Shown piece after piece: positions 1-6,321 of a DNA stretch of 6,894 bases (positions are counted from its first letter, which is position 1; the number at the start of each line of letters is the position of its first letter). The position numbers were made by a program, and so were the translations under genes. The stretch spans positions 1 through 6,894 of the forward strand of contig JBLNBU010000262.1 in assembly GCA_050260215.1 (NCBI GenBank), in the 5' to 3' direction. The notes under the pieces are model-generated. The model had not been told where the DNA came from. It was given only the letters and a program-made list of their open reading frames with translations, and ran no database searches. This DNA comes from JBLNBU01 sp050260215. Its GTDB lineage: Bacteria; Pseudomonadota; Alphaproteobacteria; Rhodospirillales; Magnetospirillaceae.

Positions 1-2697
1 ATAGTGGGGCGCCTCGAAGCCGAACGAGCCGGCCATGCCGCAGCAGCCCGACTGCGGCTGCTCCACATCCAGTCCCATGTCGGCCAGCATGGTTTCCAGC
101 GCTCCGGTGCCCAGATGGGCGCGCTCGTAGCAGTGGGGGTGGAGCAGTGCGCTGCCGTGCAGCCTGGGCGGCTTCCAGCCCGGCTGCGACGCCAGGAAGT
201 CGGCCAGCATGGCAGTCTGGCGGGCCAACGCCTCGGCGCGGGCGTCGCCTGGGAACAGGCGCGGCAGTTCGTCCTTGAAGGTCGACGCGCAGGCCGGTTC
301 GACCATCACCACCGGGGTGCCGGCGCGGATGTCGCCGGCCAGGGTGTCGAGAACCTCGCCCAGCCAGTCCTTGGCCCGGTCCAGCCAGCCCCAGGCGAAC
401 AGGGGGCGGCCGCAGCACAGCCGGCGCCCGGGGATGGCGACCGCACAGCCGGCCCGGCGCAGCACCGCCGCTGCGGCGTCGCCCACATGGGGGTGGAAAT
501 GCTCGGTAAAGGTGTCGGGGAACAGCAGCACGCGGCGGCCGTCGCCGCCGGGCGTGAAGCCGGCCGAGAATGTGCGCTCGGCGAAGGCGGGGAAGCGCCG
601 CTCGGGCGCAATGTTGGCCAGCCGCTTGATCGCCGGCGACAAGATCGGCGCCGACAGCACCGCGTTGGCAAGTTTCGGCGCCCGCGAGGCGGCGCGCGCC
701 CACCAGGTGACCAGGCCCAGGCTGTAGGCCTCGCGCGGGCGCAGCCGGCCCTCGAACCAGTGGCTGGCGAACTCGGCCTTGTAGGAGGCCATGTCGACGT
801 TGACCGGGCAGTCGCCCTTGCAGCCCTTGCAGCACAGGCACAGGTCCAGCGCGTCCCACACCGCCGGGCTCTGCCACGAGGTGCCGATGGCGCCGCCGTG
901 GACCATCTCGAACAGCAGCCGGGCACGGCCGCGGGTCGAGTGCTTTTCCTCGTGGGTGGCCATGAAGCTGGGACACATCACCCCGTTGCCGCCGGTGCGC
1001 CGGCAGGTGCCGACGCCGACGCAGCGCATGGCGGCGCGGTTGAAGTCGCCGCCGTCCTCGGGGAAGGCCAGCCGGGTCTGGCGTGCGGCGGGGCGAAAAT
1101 TCGCACCCAGGCGCAGGTTCTCGTCGCGGGCGTAAGGCAGGATCACCTTGCCCGGGTTCATGGCCCACTGCGGGTCCCAGATGGACTTGAACTCGCGCAT
1201 GGCTTCGAGCAGCCGCGCACCGAACATCTTTTCCAGCAGCGGCCCGCGGGCCTGGCCGTCGCCGTGCTCTCCCGACAGCGAGCCGCCGTGGCGGATCACC
1301 AGGTCGGCGGCGGCGTCGGTGAAGGCGAGGTAGCGGTCGATGCCGGCCCGGGACAGCATGTCGAAGTCGATGCGGCAATGGATGCAGCCGTCGCCGAAAT
1401 GGCCATAGAGCGAACAGTCGTAGCCGAAGCGGTCGAGCAGGGCGCGGAACTCGCGCAGGTAGGCGCCGGCCTTGGCGGGGGCAACCGCCGCATCCTCCCA
1501 GCCCGGCCAGGTCAGCGGCTGGCCGGGGACGTTGGCGGTGGCGCCCAGGCCCGATTCGCGGATCTCCCAGATGCGGGCCTGGCGGCCCTTGTCGGTGTAA
1601 AGCGCCATGGACGGCGGATGGTCGAGCCGGCCCAGCCGGTCCATGGCGGCGCGGGCCTGGTCGGCGGCGGCCTCAGTGGTATCGGCGCCGTACTCGGCGA
1701 TCAGCCAGCCCTTGCCCTCGGGCAGCGACTGGGCGTCCTCGGCGTGCAGGTTCTTGATCTTCATGTAGTCGATCAGCTTGTCGTCGATGCCTTCCAGGCC
1801 GATGACACCGGTCTCGCGCACCTCGACCACGTGGTCGGCGGCCTCGAACACCGACGGATAGCCCAGGATCAGCAGCACCCGGCACGGTGGCGACGGGATG
1901 AGCCTGAGCTCTGCCTCGAGGATGGCGACCAGGGTGCCCTCCGAGCCGACCAGCGCCTTGGCGACGTCGAAGCCGTTCTCGGGCAGAAGGGCGTCCAGGT
2001 TGTAGCCCGACACCCGCCGCGGGATGTGCGGATAGCGGGCGCGGATGTCGTCGGCGTAGCGGTCGCGCACCTCGCGCATGCGTCGGTAGATCTCGGCCTT
2101 GCGCCCGCCCGCCGCCTGGATGGCGGCATAGTCCTGGTCCGAGGTGGCGCCGACCCACAGGCGCAGGCCGTCATAGGTCAGCACCTCGAGCTTGAGGGTG
2201 TTGTCGACTGTGCGTCCGGCCATGATCGAGTGCACGCCGCACGAATTGTTGCCCAGCATGCCCCCCAGGGTGTTGTGGTCGTGGGTGGCGGGATCGGGGC
2301 CGAAGGTCAGGTGATGGCGCTCGGCCTCGGCGCGCAGGTGGTCCAGGACGCAGCCGGGTTCGACCAGGGCGGTGCGGGCCGCCGGGTCGATGGACACCAC
2401 CCGGCGCAGGTATTTGGAATGGTCGATGACCACGGCGACGTTGCAGCATTGCCCGGCCAGCGAGGTGCCGCCGCCGCGGGACAGCACCGGCGCCCCGTGC
2501 CGGCGGCAGGCGTCCATGGTGGCGACCACGTCGTCCTTGGTGCGCGGCAGCACCACGCCGATGGGCACCTGGCGGTAGTTGGAGGCGTCGGTGGCGTAAA
2601 GTGCCCGGCTGCCCGAGTCGAAGCGCACCTCTCCCTCGATGCGGGACCTGAGCGCGGCGGCCAGGGCGGCATGGGTCTCGTCGGGGAAGGCGGGCAT
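1..2697 (-). CDS. FAD-binding and 4Fe-4S-binding 2-hydroxyacid dehydrogenase, YdiJ/GlcD type (3' end cut by window edge)
   Basis: The gene starts at the ATG at 2697-2695, behind a strong ribosome binding site. It is open for 899 codons to base 1, so the C-terminus is missing. Seen: an N-terminal FAD-binding PCMH domain (about residues 45-270) with RGGGTSLAG at 74-82 and GNNSCG at 149-154. A flavin-oxidase C-terminal domain follows to about 525, with YGHFGDG at 431-437, SGEHGDG around 475-481 and NPGKVILP from 514. Next is an iron-sulfur domain with C559-x5-C565-x9-C575-P and a canonical CxxCxxCxxxCP at C620, C623, C626 and C630. Last are two cysteine-rich CCG motifs at 761-763 and 885-887, the second in SGCCGMAGSFG. 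Known: this architecture is that of E. coli YdiJ (about 1,018 residues) and related FAD/Fe-S dehydrogenases that oxidise D-2-hydroxyacids such as D-lactate or D-2-hydroxyglutarate, passing electrons through clusters to a respiratory acceptor. Inferred: probably fewer than about 100 residues are missing. No signal peptide is visible, so a cytoplasmic or peripheral membrane location is expected. The substrate is not determined. Third gene of the minus-strand unit. Confidence 0.92.
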   Translation of the reverse strand, partial: MPAFPDETHAALAAALRSRIEGEVRFDSGSRALYATDASNYRQVPIGVVLPRTKDDVVATMDACRRHGAPVLSRGGGTSLAGQCCNVAVVIDHSKYLRRVVSIDPAARTALVEPGCVLDHLRAEAERHHLTFGPDPATHDHNTLGGMLGNNSCGVHSIMAGRTVDNTLKLEVLTYDGLRLWVGATSDQDYAAIQAAGGRKAEIYRRMREVRDRYADDIRARYPHIPRRVSGYNLDALLPENGFDVAKALVGSEGTLVAILEAELRLIPSPPCRVLLILGYPSVFEAADHVVEVRETGVIGLEGIDDKLIDYMKIKNLHAEDAQSLPEGKGWLIAEYGADTTEAAADQARAAMDRLGRLDHPPSMALYTDKGRQARIWEIRESGLGATANVPGQPLTWPGWEDAAVAPAKAGAYLREFRALLDRFGYDCSLYGHFGDGCIHCRIDFDMLSRAGIDRYLAFTDAAADLVIRHGGSLSGEHGDGQARGPLLEKMFGARLLEAMREFKSIWDPQWAMNPGKVILPYARDENLRLGANFRPAARQTRLAFPEDGGDFNRAAMRCVGVGTCRRTGGNGVMCPSFMATHEEKHSTRGRARLLFEMVHGGAIGTSWQSPAVWDALDLCLCCKGCKGDCPVNVDMASYKAEFASHWFEGRLRPREAYSLGLVTWWARAASRAPKLANAVLSAPILSPAIKRLANIAPERRFPAFAERTFSAGFTPGGDGRRVLLFPDTFTEHFHPHVGDAAAAVLRRAGCAVAIPGRRLCCGRPLFAWGWLDRAKDWLGEVLDTLAGDIRAGTPVVMVEPACASTFKDELPRLFPGDARAEALARQTAMLADFLASQPGWKPPRLHGSALLHPHCYERAHLGTGALETMLADMGLDVEQPQSGCCGMAGSFGFEAPHY

Positions 2698-2706
2698 GGC
2701 GGCGAG

Positions 2707-2714
2707 ACCTCCTT
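2707..2714 (-). promoter_or_regulatory. Strong Shine-Dalgarno sequence for the FAD/Fe-S dehydrogenase
   Basis: Read on the minus strand, the 16-base gap holds AAGGAGGT followed by nine bases and then ATG at 2697. It is an almost full complement of the 16S rRNA tail. Its first A is the last base of the preceding gene's TGA stop. This fixes the start of the FAD/Fe-S gene and is by far the strongest ribosome binding site in the window. It suggests efficient independent initiation rather than pure coupling. Confidence 0.85.
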
Positions 2715-3793
2715 CAGACTGCGTAGCGGGCGGCGTCCTGCTCCTTCAGCGTGATCCCCAGCCCGGGGCGCGAGCGGTCGGGGGCCAGCCGCCCGCCTTG
2801 GGGTGCTGCGACGCCGTCGAACAGCAGGGATTCCAGGCGGACATGGTCGTGGAACCATTCCAGGTGGACCACGGGGGCGGAGGCGCAACACAGGTGCAGG
2901 TGCAGTGACGGCGCGCAGTGGGACGACAGGCGCGCGTGGAAGCCCTCGGCCAGCGCCGCCGCCTTGAGGAAGCCGGTCGGCCCGCCGCAGCGGGTGGCGT
3001 CGGCCTGCAGCACGTCGACCCCACCCGCGGCCAGCATGGCGCGGAAATACGAGGCATCGTGGCCGTACTCGCCAGCGGCAACGTCCATGGGCGTGCGCCC
3101 GCGCACGAAGGCCAGGCCCGCCAGGTCGTCGGACGACACCGGCTCTTCGAACCAGTCGACGCCCAGGCGGGCGAACAGGTCGGCCTTGGCGATGGCTTGC
3201 TTGGCCGAATAGGCGCCGTTGGCGTCGACCATCAGCGCCACCGCGTCACCGACCGCGTCGCGCACGTCGGCGACACGGCCCACGTCCTCGGACGGCCGGG
3301 TGCCGACCTTGATCTTGACCATGCCGATGCCCGCATCGGCCCAGCCGGCCGCCTGCGCCGCCAGGGTGCGCTTGTCGTAGCTGGTGAAGCCGCCCGATCC
3401 GTAGACCGGCACCGACGCCCGCGCCGCGCCCAACAGGTCGACCAGGGCGACCCCCAGCAGCTTGGCCTTCAGGTCCCACAGCGCCGCGTCCACCGCCGAC
3501 ACCGCGCAAGACGCGATGCCCGGCCGGCCCAGGTTGCGGATGGCCTGGCCCATGCGCGCCGCGGCCGCCTGCACGGCCATGGCGTCGATGCCCTCGACAA
3601 TGGGGGCCAGGACGTCGCGCACCACATGGGCGGCGCCGGTGTGGGTATAGCTGTATCCCAGCCCCTCGGCGCCGCCGCCCAGGGCGCGCACCACCACCGC
3701 GGTGGTTGCCTCCCAGCAAGCGGTGCCATCCGACTCGGGGGCCTCGGTCGGCACCCGGAAGGCCTCGGCCGTCACGCGGTCGACGGGGGGCAT
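2714..3793 (-). CDS. Enolase-superfamily protein, mandelate racemase subgroup (racemase or acid-sugar dehydratase-like)
   Basis: The product has 359 residues, a normal length for the superfamily. Seen: an N-terminal capping domain (about 1-125, with NLGRPG and a VDAALWDLKAK segment ending near 111), then a TIM-barrel domain. The barrel carries the KxK base at K160/K162 (VKIKVG), metal ligands D190 (VDANG), E216 (WFEEP) and E242 (AAGEYG), a D265-H292 dyad (QADATRCGG and SSHCAP), and E312 (HLEWF). These spacings (26, 26, 23, 27 and 20) match, from memory, mandelate racemase D195, E221, E247, D270, H297 and E317. Known: such enzymes bind Mg2+ and remove the alpha proton of a carboxylate, giving racemisation or dehydration; specificity lies in the capping domain. 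Inferred: it acts on a 2-hydroxyacid or acid sugar, consistent with the neighbouring hydroxyacid dehydrogenase. The exact substrate is unknown, so no symbol is given. The ATG shares its A with the upstream gene's TGA (TGATG), and only a poor GAGA-like site precedes it, so translation is probably coupled. Confidence 0.92.
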   Translation of the reverse strand: MPPVDRVTAEAFRVPTEAPESDGTACWEATTAVVVRALGGGAEGLGYSYTHTGAAHVVRDVLAPIVEGIDAMAVQAAAARMGQAIRNLGRPGIASCAVSAVDAALWDLKAKLLGVALVDLLGAARASVPVYGSGGFTSYDKRTLAAQAAGWADAGIGMVKIKVGTRPSEDVGRVADVRDAVGDAVALMVDANGAYSAKQAIAKADLFARLGVDWFEEPVSSDDLAGLAFVRGRTPMDVAAGEYGHDASYFRAMLAAGGVDVLQADATRCGGPTGFLKAAALAEGFHARLSSHCAPSLHLHLCCASAPVVHLEWFHDHVRLESLLFDGVAAPQGGRLAPDRSRPGLGITLKEQDAARYAV

Positions 3794-5547
3794 CAGATCA
3801 TCTCGCGCACGCGGTCGGACAGGGCGGTGAGCGCGATGCGCCCGCGGTTGGGGGTGCCGCGGGCCAGGGCCTCGGCGAAATGGAGCGCCTGCGAGGCGGT
3901 GACCCGCGGCGGCATGGGCGCCTCGTCGGGGTCGGTGACCGCCTGGATCACGCACGGTCCGGGCTCGGCCAAAGCCTGGTCGAGGATGTCGCCGCAGGTC
4001 GCCGGATCGTCGATGGTATAGCCGGCCGCACCGAAGGCGCGGGCCAGCAGGGCGAAGTCGATGGGCTGCAGCGCGCAGCCGAACTCCGGGTTGCCCAGGA
4101 ACACCATCTGCTCCCACTTGATCTGGCCCAACGTGTTGTTCTTGTTGATGACGATCTTGACCGGCAGGCCGTATTTGACGCAGGTCGCCAGCTCGCCCAT
4201 CAGCATGGTGAAGCCGCCGTCGCCGACGAAGGCCACCACCTGGCGGGTGGGGAACGCCACCTGCGCCGCCACCGCGTAGGGGAAACCGTTGGCCATGGTC
4301 GCCAGGTTCCCGGACAGCGTGCACATCTGGCCGCGGCGATAGGGGATCTGGCGGGCGTACCAGGTGGCGATGGTCCCTGAGTCGCAGGTGAAGATGGCGT
4401 CGGATTTCAGCCGCTTGCCCAGTTCCCAGGCCACCACCTGGGGCTTCATGGGCTTGTCGGGGCGGCTGGCGCGCTCCTCCATCAGGTGGCGCCACTTGGC
4501 CATGCCCTCCTGGGCCCGGCGCAGGAACGACTTGTCGGGCTTTTCGGTCAGCAGCGGCAGCAGGCTGGTCAGGGTGCGCCGGCAGTCGCCCACCAGGCCG
4601 ACATCGGCGGGATAGCGCAGGCCGATGCGCTGCGGGTCGATGTCGATCTGCACGCACGGCACCTGGCCGGGCTTGGGGTAATACTCGATGTAGGGGAAAG
4701 TCGAGCCGGCGATCAGCAGGCAGTCGCAGCCCTCCATCGCCTCGATGCTGGGGGTCGAGCCCAGAAGGCCGGTGGGCCCGGTGGTGAACGGGCTGTCGTC
4801 TGGCACCGCCATCTTTCCCAGCAGCGCCTTGACGATGGGCGCTCCCAGCAGTCCCGCCATGCGTTCCAGCTCGTCGCCGGCGCCGATGGCGCCGCGGCCG
4901 GCCAGGATGCACACCCGGCTCGCCCGGTTGAGGATGGCGGCGGCGCGCTCGAGCCCCGCCGGCTCGGGCAGCCCGACCGAGCGGGCATAGACGTGCGAGG
5001 TGTGCCCCGGCACGTTGCGCTTTGAAAACAGCTTGCGCTCGACCTTGGCGTCCTGGAAGTCGACGGGGATGGTGACGTGGGCGACGCCGCGATAGGCCAG
5101 CGCGGTGCGACAGGCCAGGTCGGTGACGTTCTCGACGTGCTCGGGGCCCATCACCCGGCTGCTGTAGAGGGCGACGTCCATGAACAGCTTGTCCAGCTCC
5201 ACGTCCTGCTGGGTGTGGGTGTGCAGCAGATCGTGGTACTGCATGCCGGTGATCGCCAGCACCGGAACCTGGTCCAGCTTGGCGTCGTACAGGCCGTTGA
5301 GCAGGTGGATGCCGCCGGGGCCCGAAGTGGCCAGGCAGCAGCCCAGCCGGCCGGTGAACTTGGCCCAGCCCACCGCCATGAAAGCGGCTGCCTCCTCGTG
5401 GCGGACCTGGATGAAGCGGACCTTGTCCTGGCGGGTGCGCAGGGCTTCCATGATGCCGTTGATGCCGTCGCCGGGCAGGCCGAACACCACGTCGACGCCC
5501 CAGTCGTGGATGGTCTCGATCAGCACGTCGGCGGCGGTCTCGGCCAT
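3793..5547 (-). CDS. Thiamine-diphosphate-dependent enzyme of the pyruvate oxidase (PoxB/YdaP-like) group
   Basis: The product has 584 residues; E. coli PoxB has about 572. Seen: an N-terminal pyrimidine-binding domain with GLPGDGING near 23-31 and the catalytic glutamate in RHEEAA (E51). The middle FAD/nucleotide-type domain (about 195-340) has ILAGRGAIGAG and VQIDIDPQRIG. The C-terminal pyrophosphate domain has SGNLATMANGFPYA (412-425) and the thiamine-diphosphate/Mg motif from GDGG at 442 to NN at 470-471. The block from VVAFVGDGGFTMLMG through LPVKIVI resembles PoxB more than acetolactate synthase, and no small regulatory subunit gene adjoins. Known: PoxB decarboxylates pyruvate to acetate, with FAD passing electrons to quinone; relatives include benzoylformate decarboxylase, acetolactate synthase and sulfoacetaldehyde acetyltransferase. 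The last 15 or so residues (from about 570) could form an amphipathic helix, as in the PoxB membrane-binding tail, but this is uncertain. The start is supported by GAGGTG just upstream. First gene of the unit. Family assignment is firm; the 2-ketoacid used is not known. Confidence 0.9.
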   Translation of the reverse strand: MAETAADVLIETIHDWGVDVVFGLPGDGINGIMEALRTRQDKVRFIQVRHEEAAAFMAVGWAKFTGRLGCCLATSGPGGIHLLNGLYDAKLDQVPVLAITGMQYHDLLHTHTQQDVELDKLFMDVALYSSRVMGPEHVENVTDLACRTALAYRGVAHVTIPVDFQDAKVERKLFSKRNVPGHTSHVYARSVGLPEPAGLERAAAILNRASRVCILAGRGAIGAGDELERMAGLLGAPIVKALLGKMAVPDDSPFTTGPTGLLGSTPSIEAMEGCDCLLIAGSTFPYIEYYPKPGQVPCVQIDIDPQRIGLRYPADVGLVGDCRRTLTSLLPLLTEKPDKSFLRRAQEGMAKWRHLMEERASRPDKPMKPQVVAWELGKRLKSDAIFTCDSGTIATWYARQIPYRRGQMCTLSGNLATMANGFPYAVAAQVAFPTRQVVAFVGDGGFTMLMGELATCVKYGLPVKIVINKNNTLGQIKWEQMVFLGNPEFGCALQPIDFALLARAFGAAGYTIDDPATCGDILDQALAEPGPCVIQAVTDPDEAPMPPRVTASQALHFAEALARGTPNRGRIALTALSDRVREMI

Positions 5548-5663
5548 GGGGCACCTCGCAGGTCAACAACGACGGGGCTAACCCGGAAGCCGCCGCCCAT
5601 GTTCCCGCAGGGATCCCGAATGGCCCATTGAGCCGCGCGGCGGCGGGTCCGATATGGCCCGCC
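5548..5663. promoter_or_regulatory. Divergent intergenic region between the minus-strand unit and actA
   Basis: This 116-base gap is the only stretch that can hold promoters for both transcription units. No convincing -35/-10 pair is visible on either strand. It contains three small symmetric or repeated elements. AATGG-C-CCATT is an 11-base inverted repeat at 5619-5629. GGGATCCC is an 8-base palindrome at 5610-5617. ATGGCCC occurs twice in direct orientation (5620-5626 and 5654-5660), 34 bases apart. These could be operator half-sites, but they are short and may be chance in GC-rich DNA. No obvious Shine-Dalgarno sequence precedes actA. Confidence 0.4.
5552..5557 (-). promoter_or_regulatory. 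Ribosome binding site of the thiamine-diphosphate enzyme
   Basis: On the minus strand GAGGTG lies four bases before the ATG at 5547 (GAGG six bases before). It is a reasonable but slightly close Shine-Dalgarno sequence and supports this start for the first gene of the minus-strand unit. Confidence 0.55.
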
Positions 5664-6317
5664 ATGCAGACCTTCCCGCCCAGCGCCGACACCTGGCTGC
5701 GTTTGGTCGTGCTTGCCGCCCTGCTGGCTTTGGTGCTGGGGGGCGCCGCGGTGGCGGGGCTGATCCATTCCGACTGGCTGGACGACACCACCTTGCCGCC
5801 GCCGCAGCCGGTTCCCTTCAGTCACCGGCACCATGCCGGCGCCCTGGGGCTGGACTGCCGCTACTGCCACACCTCGGTCGAGACCAGCAGCGAGGCGGGG
5901 CTGCCGCCCACCCACATCTGCATGACCTGCCATTCCCAGCTGTTCACCGGCCAGGAGATGCTGGCCCCGGTCCGCCACAGCCTGGCCAGCGGCATTCCCA
6001 TCCCGTGGCGGCGGGTGGCCAAGCTGCCCGGCTACGTCTACTTCAACCATTCCATCCACGTCGCCAAGGGGGTGGGCTGCGCCGACTGCCACGGCCGCAT
6101 CGACCGCATGGCCGCCACCTTCAAGGCCCACGCCTTCAAGATGCAGTGGTGCCTGGGCTGCCACCGCGACCCCGGGCCGCACCTGCGGCCGTTGGACAAG
6201 GTCACTGACATGGACTGGCAGCCGCCGCCCGACCAGGACCAGGAGGGCCGCCGCCTGGTCGCCGAGCGGCACATCGAGCCGCACCGGATCACCGACTGCT
6301 ACACCTGTCATCGGTAA
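5664..6317 (+). CDS. actA: Alternative complex III pentaheme cytochrome c subunit ActA
   Basis: The product has 217 residues from the ATG at 5664. Seen: a short N-terminal segment, one hydrophobic membrane span at about residues 13-34, then a periplasmic domain with exactly five CXXCH haem c sites at C65, C86, C139, C163 and C212. Extra histidines (for example H54, H56, H57, H129 and H132) are candidates for the distal axial ligands. Known: ActA is the membrane-anchored pentaheme cytochrome of alternative complex III, which oxidises quinol and passes electrons to a soluble carrier or directly to an oxidase. The five-haem count, single N-terminal anchor and following actB-like gene all fit. 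I chose ATG 5664 over an in-frame TTG at 5628 because the family's N-terminus begins a few residues before a conserved F-P-x-S-A/T-x-T-like stretch (here FPPSADT, 4-10) just ahead of the span. The ribosome binding site is poor. First visible gene of the plus-strand unit; actB follows after four bases. Confidence 0.9.
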   Translation: MQTFPPSADTWLRLVVLAALLALVLGGAAVAGLIHSDWLDDTTLPPPQPVPFSHRHHAGALGLDCRYCHTSVETSSEAGLPPTHICMTCHSQLFTGQEMLAPVRHSLASGIPIPWRRVAKLPGYVYFNHSIHVAKGVGCADCHGRIDRMAATFKAHAFKMQWCLGCHRDPGPHLRPLDKVTDMDWQPPPDQDQEGRRLVAERHIEPHRITDCYTCHR

Positions 6318-6321
6318 CGCC

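Noticed and set aside
4..2754. Long plus-strand open frame as a gene
   Set aside because: Its translation is low-complexity (rich in G, A, Q, V, R and H) with no recognisable domain. The opposite strand encodes a well-recognised FAD/Fe-S protein with all its motifs in order.
2714..3793. True mandelate racemase (mdlA)
   Set aside because: The catalytic residues match the subgroup, but this holds for many dehydratases. The capping domain and neighbours do not identify mandelate as substrate.
2918..4021. 367-residue plus-strand open frame
   Set aside because: It lies opposite the racemase-like gene and the end of the thiamine-enzyme gene, has no domain, and has typical shadow composition.
3793..5547. 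Acetolactate synthase large subunit (ilvB)
   Set aside because: The PoxB-like pyrophosphate domain, the length and tail, and the absence of an adjacent small-subunit gene argue against it.
5628..5663. TTG at 5628 as the actA start
   Set aside because: It would add twelve residues before the family-like N-terminus and uses a rarer start codon with only a distant purine run. ATG 5664 fits the family better, although its own ribosome binding site is weak.
2714..5791. 1,025-residue minus-strand fusion protein starting at 5791
   Set aside because: Only its last 359 residues are a real protein (the racemase-like gene, starting at 3793). The upstream part is an out-of-frame shadow of the thiamine enzyme, rich in R, P, G and H, and would begin inside actA on the other strand.
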